This document shows positions 26,536 through 36,798 of a stretch of 64,000 nt of DNA, piece by piece. The translations under genes were made by a program, and so were the position numbers. Below the pieces are notes generated by a model that worked only from the letters and a program-made list of their open reading frames with translations, had not been told where the DNA came from and did no database searches. Source of the DNA: Brevibacterium linens ATCC 9172 (GTDB lineage: Bacteria > Actinomycetota > Actinomycetes > Actinomycetales > Brevibacteriaceae); the NCBI RefSeq assembly GCF_900169165.1, contig NZ_FXYY01000003.1, positions 124,001-188,000 on the forward strand. Reading direction: 5' to 3'. The stretch's first letter is position 1. Each line of letters begins with the position of its first letter.

Positions 26536-27639
26536 CTATCCAGTCGAGGGCAGCAGCCGGCGCAGGGACTCCAGTCGTGAGACTCCTCCAGGACCGGCCT
26601 TGCCGTCGGCCACCCAGTCATCGAGTCGGCAGCCGGGGGAGTCGGCGAGGTGAGTGCAGCCACGGGGGCATTCGGCGGTGGCGTCGACGAGTTCCGGGAA
26701 CGCGGAGAGCAGTGTTTCCCGGTCGACATGGGCCAGTCCGAAGCTGCGCACTCCGGGGGTGTCGATGAGCCATCCGCCGCGTTCCAACGGCAGGCACACG
26801 GCCGACGACGAGGTGTGACGTCCGCGTCCGGTGACGTCATTGACATGTCCCGTCGCCCGGTCGGCGGCGGGCACGAGGATGTTGGTCAGGGTGGACTTGC
26901 CCACCCCGGAATGGCCGACGAGGACGCTGATGCGTCCGCGGAGGTGTTCGGCTACCTCGGCGTGGGGATCGGCTTCGTCGAGAGCCGAATCGTCCTCGGT
27001 CGACCGAGCCACGGCCGCATCGGCATCGGGGTCGATGGAGGATTCGACGATGTCGACCCCAGCGGCGGAGAATCGCTGCCTCAGTTCCGTGGCCGGGTGC
27101 AGGTCGGTCTTCGTGACGATGAGCAGGGGAGTGATGCCCGCGTCGAAGGCCGCGACAAGGGCCCGGTCGATGAGACCGAACGAAGGTTCGGGATCCACCG
27201 TGGCCGTGACGATGCCCATGACATCGACGTTGGCCACGAGGACGCGCTCGGTCGGGTCGGTGTCATCGGCGCTGCGGCGCAGCAGGGTCTGCCGCTCGGT
27301 GACCTCCACCAGCCTGGCCAGAGTCCCCTCGGTTCCCGACGTGTCACCGACGAGGCGGACGATGTCGCCGGGAACGATCGCGTGCTTGCGCAGGTGAGAG
27401 GCTCGCACTGCCGTCACCGAGGCGGCCCGCCGAGACCGCTTCCCCTTCTTCCGGGACGGGGAAGCCGAAGGGAAGTTCCCATCGTCGTCGGCGAGGATGA
27501 CGCGGTACCTGCCCCGATCGACGCCAGTGACCAGACCGGAGACTGCATCCTTGTGATCAGGACGGTTCTTCGTCCGGGGGCGTGAGCCACGTCGGTTCGG
27601 TCGGGGACGATAGTCCTCGTCGCGGAAGATCTTCGCCAT
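26536..27639 (-). CDS. rsgA: Ribosome small-subunit-dependent GTPase A
   Basis: A 367-residue circularly permuted GTPase that helps mature the 30S subunit. Motif order is permuted as expected: G4 VTKTDL precedes G1 GHSGVGKST, then G3 DTPGVRSFG. An N-terminal OB-fold region (about 35-125) is preceded by a basic linker. The C-terminal zinc knuckle is visible as CPRGCTHLADSPGC with an earlier Cys. An insertion of ~30 acidic residues lies between G4 and G1. The start is 1 bp beyond the aroA stop, so it is co-transcribed with aroA, as Rv3228 is with Rv3227. Confidence 0.92.
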   Translation of the reverse strand: MAKIFRDEDYRPRPNRRGSRPRTKNRPDHKDAVSGLVTGVDRGRYRVILADDDGNFPSASPSRKKGKRSRRAASVTAVRASHLRKHAIVPGDIVRLVGDTSGTEGTLARLVEVTERQTLLRRSADDTDPTERVLVANVDVMGIVTATVDPEPSFGLIDRALVAAFDAGITPLLIVTKTDLHPATELRQRFSAAGVDIVESSIDPDADAAVARSTEDDSALDEADPHAEVAEHLRGRISVLVGHSGVGKSTLTNILVPAADRATGHVNDVTGRGRHTSSSAVCLPLERGGWLIDTPGVRSFGLAHVDRETLLSAFPELVDATAECPRGCTHLADSPGCRLDDWVADGKAGPGGVSRLESLRRLLPSTG

Positions 27640-27640
27640 C

Positions 27641-28981
27641 TCAGGCTCCGGGTGTGAGCATGGCTTCCCACAGCTGGGTGAAGGCCGGCAGGGTCTTTGC
27701 CACGGTGCCGGCGTTCTCGATGACCATCCCGTCGTTGCGCAGGGCGAGGACGGCGCCGGCCATGACCATGCGGTGGTCGTGGTAGGTGTGCCACAGTGCT
27801 GGGCGCAGCTGTCTGGCGCCGGTGATCGTCAGCGAATCGGCATGCTCGACGACGTCGACGCCGATGGCACCGTACTCCCGAGTCAGCGCGGCCAGGCGAT
27901 CGGTCTCGTGCCCGCGCAGGTGTCCGATCCCGCGCAGCCGCGAAGTGCCTTCCGCCAGCGCCGCGAGGGCCGAGACCACCGGGGTGAGCTCGCCGACCGC
28001 GGACAGGTCGAGATCGACGGCGGTGAGAGTCTCCGGACCCTGCACATGCAGTCCGTCTCGGTCGAGACGGACCGTCGCACTGAAGGCCTCGGCGATTTCG
28101 CGGAAGCCGTCTCCGGCCTGCGTCGTATGTGCGGGCCATTTCGCGATGGTCACGGAACCGCCGGTGGCGACGGCTGCGGCGGCGAAGGCGGCGGCGTTGG
28201 AGAGGTCGGGCTCGACCTGGACGTCGAGCCCGCGCGGCAATCCGGGTTCGACGATCCAGCGTTCGGGCTCGGGTTCGCTGATGTCGACGCCGGCATCGCG
28301 GAGGACTTCGATCGTCATGTCCACATGCGTGCGACTGGGCACTGAGTCAGCAGTGTTGGTCAGTTCGAGGCCCAGGGGCATGACTGGAGCGGCGAGCAGC
28401 AGGCCGGAGACGAATTGGCTCGAAGCGCTGGCATCGATGCCGATGTGGCCGCCGCGCAGCTGCGAATCGGCATGGATCGTCATCGGCAGGGTGCCGTTCG
28501 CCGAGGTGATCGAAGCGCCGAGTTCCCGCAGCGAGTCGATCGTCACTGACATCGGCCGCGCCCGGGCCTGTTCGTCACCGTCGAGGACGATGTCACGTCC
28601 GGTCAGCGCCGCGAGCGGCGGGATGAAGCGCATGACGGTTCCGGCGAGACCGCAGTCGATGGTGATCGGAGAATCCGGCCCGGCATCGTGCGCGGGCGCA
28701 TCCGAACCGGCGAAGGGGAGCGGCTCGACGTGGAGCTCATCACCGTTGTCGTCGATCACGGCACCGAGGCGGCGCAGAGCCTCGATCATGAGCAGAGTGT
28801 CCCGGCTGCGCAGCCATCCTGTCAGGTCGGAGCTCGAACGGGCCAGGGCCGCGAGGATGAGATAGCGGTTGGTCAGGGACTTGGAACCGGGAACGGCGAC
28901 AGCGGCGGAGACGGCGGAACCGGCGACCGGCGGCTGCCAATCGCCGGTCACCGGGGGAGTGTGTGTGGAGATGTCAGTCAA
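27641..28981 (-). CDS. aroA: 3-phosphoshikimate 1-carboxyvinyltransferase (EPSP synthase)
   Basis: A 446-residue EPSP synthase of the shikimate pathway, transferring enolpyruvate from PEP to shikimate-3-phosphate. The N-terminal [17 protein letters not shown] is the diagnostic PEP/S3P-binding segment. [16 protein letters not shown] and the late [18 protein letters not shown] also match. The two-domain length is normal. A short Pro-rich N-terminal extension precedes the conserved core. It overlaps the doxX stop by 8 bp and is followed by rsgA after 1 bp. Confidence 0.95.
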   Translation of the reverse strand: MTDISTHTPPVTGDWQPPVAGSAVSAAVAVPGSKSLTNRYLILAALARSSSDLTGWLRSRDTLLMIEALRRLGAVIDDNGDELHVEPLPFAGSDAPAHDAGPDSPITIDCGLAGTVMRFIPPLAALTGRDIVLDGDEQARARPMSVTIDSLRELGASITSANGTLPMTIHADSQLRGGHIGIDASASSQFVSGLLLAAPVMPLGLELTNTADSVPSRTHVDMTIEVLRDAGVDISEPEPERWIVEPGLPRGLDVQVEPDLSNAAAFAAAAVATGGSVTIAKWPAHTTQAGDGFREIAEAFSATVRLDRDGLHVQGPETLTAVDLDLSAVGELTPVVSALAALAEGTSRLRGIGHLRGHETDRLAALTREYGAIGVDVVEHADSLTITGARQLRPALWHTYHDHRMVMAGAVLALRNDGMVIENAGTVAKTLPAFTQLWEAMLTPGA

Positions 28982-29471
28982 CTCCGAGCGCGTTCAGGGC
29001 CTGTTTCGAGGTGTCTTCGACGCTCGACCACAGGTCTTCGGCCGCGTGCTGGGTGCGCCACCACAGGCCGGGGCGACCGGCGGTGTCGACAGCGGCGAGC
29101 AGCGCGCCGCCGAGCATCGAGGTGCGCAGCAGGGTGCGTTCGTTGCGGGCCTTCTTCTCCTCCTTCGACGCCGTCTTGTCGGCAGACAGACGCTCGCCGA
29201 CGGTGTCGAGCAGATAGGTGCCGACGAGGATCGAAGCGCTGAGGCGGGGGAAGCGACCGATGGCCAGCAGCGAACCGGCTGCGACCTGAGCAACACCGGT
29301 GGCGCGGGCGAGAGTCACTGCGTCGACCGGGACATCGGCCCGCTTACGGGCCTGGTTGAGCAGCGGGCCGACCGATGCGGCAGCCGCTTCCGGTTTGCGC
29401 AGCCGGTCGACGCCGTTGAGGATGTAGCCGGCGGCCAGCATGGGCCGTGCGATCAGACGAATGGGAGACAC
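28974..29471 (-). CDS. DoxX family membrane protein
   Basis: A 165-residue DoxX-type protein. The N terminus ([20 protein letters not shown]) is the family signature helix, followed by further hydrophobic helices near 60-75 and 115-130, so it is a small integral membrane protein. Relatives take part in redox or thiosulfate-related processes, and in mycobacteria a DoxX protein joins an oxidoreductase complex. Its place beside sigH fits a thiol-stress role, but that is inference. GTG start after AAGGA. It is divergent from sigH and overlaps aroA by 8 bp. Confidence 0.82.
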   Translation of the reverse strand: MSPIRLIARPMLAAGYILNGVDRLRKPEAAAASVGPLLNQARKRADVPVDAVTLARATGVAQVAAGSLLAIGRFPRLSASILVGTYLLDTVGERLSADKTASKEEKKARNERTLLRTSMLGGALLAAVDTAGRPGLWWRTQHAAEDLWSSVEDTSKQALNALGVD

Positions 29472-29525
29472 AGTGGTCCTTCCTACGTGGCGGTCATCTC
29501 ACTGGCAAGCATAACTGCTGAGGTG

Positions 29526-29552
29526 GGAATAGTGGGACGCCGACCCGATGTT
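29526..29552 (+). promoter_or_regulatory. Candidate SigH/SigR-type promoter
   Basis: GGAAT (29526-29530) and GTT (29550-29552) are separated by 19 bp, close to the SigR/SigH consensus GGAAT-N18-GTT. It lies 64 bp before the sigH ATG and suggests positive autoregulation. Confidence 0.6.
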
Positions 29553-29615
29553 GTAGGGGTGAAGCCATTCGACGGGCGGACCCGTCGCGAAGTCGACAGG
29601 CAGAAGGAGAAGTCT

Positions 29616-30272
29616 ATGAGCGCCACTGCCGTCCTGGAGAGAACGGGCGTACCATTGACTGCGATGACCGAATCAGTCAAAGAAGCCCCCGAAACCGCCG
29701 CCGAGAGGTCGGAGCGTTTCGAGCGGGATGCTCTGGAATATGTCAACCAGCTCTACGCAGCTGCTCTGCGTATGACCCGCAACCCGGCAGATGCCGAGGA
29801 CCTCGTTCAGGAAGCCTATGCGAAGGCGTACGCGGCCTTCCACCAATACAAGCCCGGAACCAATCTCAAGGCGTGGCTGTACCGGATCCTGACGAACACC
29901 TTCATCAACAACTACCGAAAGAAGCAGCGTCAGCCCCAGGAGCACGGCAGCGAGGACATCGAGGACTGGCAGATCGCGCAGGCGAACAGTCACTCGTCGT
30001 CCGGAGGGCGTTCGGCCGAACTCGAAGCCCTCGACCACCTTCCCGACTCCGATGTCAAGGAAGCGCTCTCGGCTCTGCCCGAGGACTTCCGCATGGTCGT
30101 GTACTACGCCGATGTCGAAGGCCTGCCGTACAAGGAGATCGCCGAGATCATGGAGACGCCGATCGGCACAGTGATGTCGCGACTCCACCGCGGGCGCCGA
30201 CAGCTGCGGGAGATGCTGGCCGACTACGCCGCCGAACGCGGTTTCGTGAGTCCCGAGGGAGGTGCGAATTGA
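29616..30272 (+). CDS. sigH: ECF RNA polymerase sigma factor, SigH/SigR family
   Basis: A 218-residue ECF sigma factor that should direct RNA polymerase to oxidative- and disulfide-stress genes. Region 2 runs from [18 protein letters not shown] through [14 protein letters not shown] to [19 protein letters not shown]. Region 4 is [19 protein letters not shown] followed by YKEIAEIM and [14 protein letters not shown]. Identity as SigH/SigR is supported by the rsrA gene that follows and by the GGAAT/GTT promoter upstream. The ATG at 29616 follows AAGGAG; an inner ATG at 29664 could give a shorter form, reminiscent of the two SigR forms of Streptomyces. rsrA overlaps by 4 nt. Confidence 0.92.
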   Translation: MSATAVLERTGVPLTAMTESVKEAPETAAERSERFERDALEYVNQLYAAALRMTRNPADAEDLVQEAYAKAYAAFHQYKPGTNLKAWLYRILTNTFINNYRKKQRQPQEHGSEDIEDWQIAQANSHSSSGGRSAELEALDHLPDSDVKEALSALPEDFRMVVYYADVEGLPYKEIAEIMETPIGTVMSRLHRGRRQLREMLADYAAERGFVSPEGGAN

Positions 30273-30526
30273 GCAACGAGGGATGCTGCGAAAGCGTCAG
30301 GGCCGAGTCTCTGATGCGCATCTACCACTATCTCGACGGAGAGCTGACGACGACGGAGATCCGTGAGATCTCGATCCACCTCGAACAGTGCCCGTCGTGT
30401 CATGACGAGTACGAGATCGAAGCGCTGCTGAAGGAGCTTGTGCGTCGTTCATGCAGCCACGACCGTGCCCCGATGGGACTGCGTGAGAAGATCCGCCAGC
30501 GGATCGCACTGGAGCAGAACTCCTGA
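30269..30526 (+). CDS. rsrA: Zinc-containing anti-sigma factor, RsrA/RshA type
   Basis: An 85-residue anti-sigma factor that binds SigH under reducing conditions and lets go when its thiols are oxidised. It has the ZAS signature HLEQCPSC (HxxxCxxC), an N-terminal Cys pair (GCCESV) and a third site at RRSCSH, as in RsrA. The start is the TTG at 30269, overlapping the sigH stop (TTGA) behind GAGGGAGG. The annotation needs this rare start because no ATG/GTG lies at the right place. Coupled translation would keep SigH and RsrA in balance. Confidence 0.92.
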   Translation: MSNEGCCESVRAESLMRIYHYLDGELTTTEIREISIHLEQCPSCHDEYEIEALLKELVRRSCSHDRAPMGLREKIRQRIALEQNS

Positions 30527-30564
30527 CTCGAGGCTCGAGCAGAGCCGGAGCGTTCCGGGAACAG

Positions 30565-30602
30565 CGAAGGCGGGAAGAGATTCGATTCTCTTCCCGCCTT
30601 CG
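30565..30602. terminator. Hairpin terminator downstream of rsrA
   Basis: A perfect 16-bp stem (30565-30580 with 30587-30602) with a 6-nt loop, between rsrA and the convergent small ORF. Confidence 0.75.
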
Positions 30603-30626
30603 TCATTCACCGAACGAATCAGCGAA

Positions 30627-30701
30627 TCATGCGTTTGGACGCTTGCCGTGGTTGGCTTTCTTACGGCGGCGATCGCGACGCTTACGGCCACGCTTGCTCA
30701 T
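30627..30701 (-). CDS. 24-residue basic ribosome-associated peptide (AURKAIP1/COX24, bTHXc-like)
   Basis: A 24-residue, extremely basic peptide starting MSKRGRKRRDRRRKKANHGK. It matches the actinobacterial AURKAIP1/COX24-domain mini-protein that occurs next to sigH/rsrA and is thought to be a small-subunit ribosomal protein resembling bTHX. AAAGGAGG precedes the ATG, an excellent ribosome site for so small a gene. It lies alone, convergent with rsrA, with a hairpin downstream. Length and composition fit the family exactly. Confidence 0.88.
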   Translation of the reverse strand: MSKRGRKRRDRRRKKANHGKRPNA

Positions 30702-30784
30702 TGTGCCCTCCTTTGATAGACGCTCAATTGTCTCATGATCGTCCGAGCAGAGCAAAGTCGGACCAGGTCACACAGTGCGCCGGC

Positions 30785-31399
30785 TCAGCTGTCGCCGAGG
30801 ACGTCCTGGACCCCCAGCCAGTTGAACCAGCCGCGGTGCAGAACCAGCCACGCCAGGAGCCCATAGCCTTCCTGTGCCGGCAGATGGTCCCGTGACGATG
30901 CGACCTCGCGCTGCCATACGGGATGGCCGAGGAGGGGAGTGAAGGTGTCGACATAGGTGATGCCGCGCCTCTTGGCCACGTCCGAGAAGCTGGTGTTGAG
31001 CTCGGCGATGCGTCGATTGCGATCCCCATCGTGCTCCGGCGGTGGGCCGAGCACGAAGGTCGAGACCTTCCGGGCCAGGGCCTCGTCGAGGATATTGGCC
31101 ACGTCGAGCCGTGCCCTGGCCACCGATCGACCCGAGTCGAGGTCGCCGGAGCTCAGAGCCAATACCAGACGGTTGTCCCCGTCGGGTGTGAATCGCAGAG
31201 ACGCCTCGGCGATCGTGCGCGCATGGAGTCCGGCGGAGTCCTCGGTCGGCACCGCCAACGGATACACCTTGAGCTCTGGCACGCTCGGCAGAGTTCTCGC
31301 CGTCACTCGTCCGACCCACCCGAGGCCACGGCCATCGCCGTGGCCGGCGACCAACGGGCCTCCGACCACGGCGATGGTTGTGGTGATGTCGCTGCTCAC
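30785..31399 (-). CDS. SGNH/GDSL-hydrolase-fold protein, probably inactive
   Basis: A 204-residue protein with SGNH-hydrolase architecture. It keeps the block I surroundings (HGDGRGLGWVGRV) and the block V His (SRDHLPAQEGYGLLA). However, the nucleophile motif GDS reads GGP (G13-G14-P15), and the block III Asn motif reads SGDLDS. With the catalytic Ser absent I expect no esterase activity. Intact relatives hydrolyse acyl esters. The ATG overlaps the TGA of kgd (ATGA), so its synthesis is coupled to 2-oxoglutarate decarboxylase. No signal peptide is seen. Confidence 0.72.
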   Translation of the reverse strand: MSSDITTTIAVVGGPLVAGHGDGRGLGWVGRVTARTLPSVPELKVYPLAVPTEDSAGLHARTIAEASLRFTPDGDNRLVLALSSGDLDSGRSVARARLDVANILDEALARKVSTFVLGPPPEHDGDRNRRIAELNTSFSDVAKRRGITYVDTFTPLLGHPVWQREVASSRDHLPAQEGYGLLAWLVLHRGWFNWLGVQDVLGDS

Positions 31400-34300
31400 C
31401 GGCTGAAGATCCGCTCGACGAGATCCTTCTGCTGAGCCTCGTGGAAGTGCTTGAGCCCGGTCGAGGTGGCTGCAGAAGCGGCACGGGAGATGACCTTGAC
31501 CTCACGGCCGCCGAGGAGCTCGGGCAGGTGCAGTGCCATGAACGGCCAGGCACCCTGGTTCTCCGGCTCCTCCTGGGCCCAGACGATCTCGGCATCGGCC
31601 GGGAAGCGGTCGAGCACAGCGGTGATGGCCGCCTCGTCGAGCGGGTAGAGCTGCTCAAGGCGGACGAGAGCCATCTTCTGGTCGTTGTCCTTCTCGCGCT
31701 TGGCCTTGAGCTCCCAGTAGAGCTTGCCGGAGACGAGGACGACGCGTTCGACCTGCGAGGCGTCGACGTCCGTATCGTCGATGACGGCCTGGAACCTGCC
31801 CGAGGTGAATTCCTCCGGCGAGTTCGCAGCGGCCTTGAGGCGGAGCATCGACTTCGGGGTGAAGACGATGAGCGGACGCTTGTTCGTCGTCGAGGCGTGG
31901 CGACGCAGCAGGTGGAAGTACGAGGCCCCTGAGGACGGGCAGGCCACCGTCATATTGTTCTCGGCGCACAGCTGGAGGTAACGCTCGATGCGGCCCGAGG
32001 AGTGGTCAGGTCCCTGTCCCTCATAGCCGTGGGGCAGGAGCATGACGACACCGGAGTTCTGCTGCCACTTCTGCTCGGAGGAGGAGATGAACTCGTCGAT
32101 GACGGTCTGTGCACCCTGTGCGAAGTCACCGAACTGCGCCTCCCACGCCACGAGAGCGTCCTTGCGTTCGACGGAGTAGCCGTATTCGAAGCCGACGGCC
32201 GCATATTCGCTCAGCAGGGAGTCGTAGACCCAGAAGCGAGCCTGATCCTCGGTGAGGTTCTGCAGCGGCGTCCACTCATTTCCGTTGACCGAGTCGATGA
32301 GCACGGAGTGACGCTGGACGAACGTGCCGCGACGGGAGTCCTGGCCGGCCAGGCGCACCGGGACGCCGTCCATGAGCAGCGAGCCGAAGGCCAGCAGCTC
32401 GGCGAAGCCCCAGTCGATCCCGCCCGAGAGCGACATCTCCTTGCGCTTCTCGAGCAGAGCGCGCAGCTTCTTGTGGACCGTGAAGCCCTCGGGGATCTCG
32501 GTGAAGGCCTCACCGATGCGCTGGAGCATCTCGGGGCTGATGGCTGTTTCGGAGTCGTTGAAGGTCTCGATATCGCTCGGCTCGTAGGGAGCGTTGAACG
32601 CTTCTCCGTCGTAGGATCCGGTCTCGGCTTCCTTGGTCTCGGCGAAGGCCGATTCCAGCTTCGACTGGTAGTCCTTGAGCGCCTCGGCGGCCTCTTCGTC
32701 GGTGATGCACTTCCTGCCCACGAGCGATTCGGTGTAGAGCTTGCGCACCGACCCCTTCTTCTCGATGAGCGAGTACATCGTCGGCTGGGTCATCGACGGG
32801 TCGTCGCCCTCGTTGTGGCCGCGACGGCGGTAGCACACGAGGTCGATGACGACGTCGCGGTTGAATTCCTGGCGGTATTCGAAGGCCAGGCGAGCCGCGC
32901 GCACGACGGCCTCGGGATCATCGCCGTTGACGTGGAAGATCGGGGCGTTGATCGACTTGGCCACGTCCGTGCAGTAGAAGGAGGAGCGCGCCGAGGCGGG
33001 GGGAGTGGTGAACCCGACCTGATTGTTGATGATGACGTGGACCGTTCCGCCTGTGCGGTAGCCGCGCAGCTCGGAGAGGTTGAGCGTTTCGGTGACCACG
33101 CCCTGGCCGGCGAATGCGGCATCGCCGTGGACGAGGACCGGCAGGACGGTGAAGCCCGCCTCGCCCTGGTCGACGAGGTCCTGCTTGGCGCGGACGATTC
33201 CTTCGAGGATCGGATCGACGGTCTCCAGGTGGCTGGGGTTGGCTGCGACGTAGACACCGGTGGTGTTGCCTGCCGGTGAGGTGAACGAACCCTGGGTGCC
33301 CAGGTGGTACTTCACATCGCCCGAGCCCTGGACGCTGTCCGGGGACATGGTTCCGTCGAACTCGCGGAAGATCTGCGCATAGGATTTGCCGGCGATGTTC
33401 GTAAGGACATTGAGGCGACCGCGGTGGGCCATGCCGATGGCGACCTCGTCGAGACCGGTGTCGGCGGACTGGTTGAGGATCTCGTCGAGCAGGACGATCG
33501 CGGACTCTCCGCCTTCGAGGCTGAAGCGCTTCTGTCCGATGTACTTCGTCTGCAGGAAGGTCTCGAAGGCCTCAGCGGCATTGAGGCGACCGAGGATGTG
33601 GCCCTGCTCCGACCGGGTGAGCTCCTGATGCGGGACCTCGATCTTCGACTGGAACCAGCGACGCTGGACCGGGTCGGCGATGTGCATGTACTCGAAGCCC
33701 GTGGTTCGGCAGTAGCTCTCGCGCAGCAGTCCGAGGATGCTGCGGAAGGGCATCATCGGCTTCGCGCCGAATCCGCCGGTGGGGAACTCGCGTTCGAGAT
33801 CCCACAGGGTCAGGCCGTGCTGATTGATGTCGAGGTCGGGGTGGGACCGCTGCCGGTAGACCAGGGGATCGATGTTGGCCATGAGGTGGCCGCGAGTGCG
33901 GTAGGCATCGATGAGTTCGATGACTCGTGCGGTCTTGTTGACGTCGTCCTGGTCCTCGGCCGAGACGTCGGGAACCCAGCGGACCGGCTCGTAGGGCAGG
34001 CGCAGGGATTCGAAGACATCGTCGTAGAAGCCGTCTTCGCCCAGCAGGTAGCTGTGGACGAGCTTGAGGAACTCGCCCGATCCGGCGCCCTGGATCACAC
34101 GGTGATCGTAGGTCGAGGTCATGGTCAGCACCTTGGACACGGCCAGGGAGTTGATGGTCTGCTGGCTGGCACCCTGGAATTCGGCGAGATAGTCGAGCGC
34201 GCCGACGCCGATGATGCAGCCCTGGCCCTTCGTCAGGCGCGGCACGGAGTGGACGGTGCCGATTCCGCCGGGGTTGGTCAGCGAGACCGTGGTGCCGGCG

Positions 34301-35106
34301 AAGTCGTCGGCGGTGAGCTTGCCCTGGCGTGCCTTGTCGACGAGGCCGTCGTAGGCGTCGACGAACTGACGGAAGGTCAGCGTCTCGGCCTTCTTGACGT
34401 TGGGCACGAGCAGGGTGCGAGACCCGTCCTTCTTCGGAACGTCGATGGCGAGGCCGAAGTTGATGTGAGCAGGGGAGATCATCACGGGCTTGCCGTCGCG
34501 GACATCGTAGGAGACGTTCTGCGAGGGGAAGTTCTGCAGCGCGCGGATCACGGCGAAGCCGATGAGGTGGGTGAACGAGACCTTTCCGCCACGGGTCCGC
34601 TTGAGGTGCGAATTGATGACGATCCGGTTGTCGATGAGCGCCTTGGCAGGCAGTGCCCGGACCGACGTGGCGGTCGGGACTTCGAGCGACTCATCCATGT
34701 TCTTCGCGATGAGCTTCGCTGGTCCGCGCAGGGGAGTGATCGTCTCTTCGGGTGCGGGCTTCGGTGCAGTCTCCTTCGGAGTGACCTGCGGCACGGACTT
34801 GGTCTCGGCCTTCAGCGTCTCGGACTCGGCCGAGGACGGGGTGACTCCGCGGGATGTCGCCGGCGCTGCGGTGGAAGCCGGGGACTTGGCCTCTGTCTTC
34901 TTCTCAGCCGGCTTCGCCTCCTGCTTGGCGGCGGGCTCGGCAGCGGACTGAGCGCCTCCGCCGTTCTTCTCGTACTTGTCGAAGAAGGGCCACCAGGACT
35001 GGTCGACCGAATTCTTGTCTGACTTGTACTGCTCATACAATTCCTCGACCAGCCACTCGTTCGACCCGAAGTCTTCGACGGTGCGGTTAGGAGTATTGAC
35101 GGACAC
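31396..35106 (-). CDS. kgd: Multifunctional 2-oxoglutarate decarboxylase/dehydrogenase E1-E2 (Kgd)
   Basis: A 1236-residue TCA-cycle enzyme of the actinobacterial Kgd/OdhA type. The N-terminal ~45 residues (GSNEWLVEELYEQYK) are the conserved tail, then comes an Ala/Pro/Lys/Glu linker (about 50-115). Next is an acyltransferase domain like E2 but without a lipoyl domain (about 115-370, with TYDHRVIQGAGSGEFL). The thiamine-diphosphate E1 part follows (GMAHRGRLNVLTN, HGDAAFAGQGVV, HVNGDDPEAV, RRRGHNEGDDPS). The fused E2-E1 layout and length match the family. In relatives the FHA protein GarA/OdhI binds and inhibits E1; it is not in this window. GTG start. It is divergent from guaB1. Confidence 0.95.
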   Translation of the reverse strand: MSVNTPNRTVEDFGSNEWLVEELYEQYKSDKNSVDQSWWPFFDKYEKNGGGAQSAAEPAAKQEAKPAEKKTEAKSPASTAAPATSRGVTPSSAESETLKAETKSVPQVTPKETAPKPAPEETITPLRGPAKLIAKNMDESLEVPTATSVRALPAKALIDNRIVINSHLKRTRGGKVSFTHLIGFAVIRALQNFPSQNVSYDVRDGKPVMISPAHINFGLAIDVPKKDGSRTLLVPNVKKAETLTFRQFVDAYDGLVDKARQGKLTADDFAGTTVSLTNPGGIGTVHSVPRLTKGQGCIIGVGALDYLAEFQGASQQTINSLAVSKVLTMTSTYDHRVIQGAGSGEFLKLVHSYLLGEDGFYDDVFESLRLPYEPVRWVPDVSAEDQDDVNKTARVIELIDAYRTRGHLMANIDPLVYRQRSHPDLDINQHGLTLWDLEREFPTGGFGAKPMMPFRSILGLLRESYCRTTGFEYMHIADPVQRRWFQSKIEVPHQELTRSEQGHILGRLNAAEAFETFLQTKYIGQKRFSLEGGESAIVLLDEILNQSADTGLDEVAIGMAHRGRLNVLTNIAGKSYAQIFREFDGTMSPDSVQGSGDVKYHLGTQGSFTSPAGNTTGVYVAANPSHLETVDPILEGIVRAKQDLVDQGEAGFTVLPVLVHGDAAFAGQGVVTETLNLSELRGYRTGGTVHVIINNQVGFTTPPASARSSFYCTDVAKSINAPIFHVNGDDPEAVVRAARLAFEYRQEFNRDVVIDLVCYRRRGHNEGDDPSMTQPTMYSLIEKKGSVRKLYTESLVGRKCITDEEAAEALKDYQSKLESAFAETKEAETGSYDGEAFNAPYEPSDIETFNDSETAISPEMLQRIGEAFTEIPEGFTVHKKLRALLEKRKEMSLSGGIDWGFAELLAFGSLLMDGVPVRLAGQDSRRGTFVQRHSVLIDSVNGNEWTPLQNLTEDQARFWVYDSLLSEYAAVGFEYGYSVERKDALVAWEAQFGDFAQGAQTVIDEFISSSEQKWQQNSGVVMLLPHGYEGQGPDHSSGRIERYLQLCAENNMTVACPSSGASYFHLLRRHASTTNKRPLIVFTPKSMLRLKAAANSPEEFTSGRFQAVIDDTDVDASQVERVVLVSGKLYWELKAKREKDNDQKMALVRLEQLYPLDEAAITAVLDRFPADAEIVWAQEEPENQGAWPFMALHLPELLGGREVKVISRAASAATSTGLKHFHEAQQKDLVERIFSR

Positions 35107-35166
35107 GGCGTTGATCGCCTACTTCCTGATTCAAGACTTGCTGCTTAACGACATCTCCAAGCCTAA

Positions 35167-36666
<1,500 letters not shown>

Positions 36667-36675
36667 GATCGCCTC

Positions 36676-36798
36676 ATGCACAGTGACAGTCCCGGCCGGC
36701 GGGAAGCCGGCGCCCCAGATGACGATCCTCACCCCGCGAGGGTCTCTCACTTCACCCACTCTGCTCAGCAGATCGTCAACGGCGGGGACAGTCACTGA
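36676..36798 (+). CDS. Putative 40-residue leader peptide (uORF) coupled to the CNNM gene
   Basis: A 40-codon ORF lies between guaB1 and the first CNNM-type gene. It starts with ATG at 36676, 6 nt after TAAGAT, and its TGA overlaps the downstream ATG (ATGA). The peptide contains the acidic/proline run APDDDPHP at residues 13-20 and ends GGDSH. Just before that run the RNA can form a GCCGGC hairpin (36695-36700 with 36706-36711). Third-position GC (~72%) is lower than in neighbouring genes, so it may be a regulatory leader rather than a functional protein, or chance. Asp/Pro-rich nascent chains destabilise ribosomes at low Mg2+ in the known MgtL leader; a similar role here is inference. Confidence 0.35.
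   Translation: MHSDSPGRREAGAPDDDPHPARVSHFTHSAQQIVNGGDSH

Noticed and set aside
33304..35022. 572-residue open frame on the plus strand
   Set aside because: Antisense to the conserved E2/E1 domains of kgd.
36676..36760. SAM-IV or SAM-I type riboswitch upstream of the CNNM genes
   Set aside because: The GTGACAGTCCCGGCC stretch looked similar at first, but the conserved core and pairing pattern are missing.
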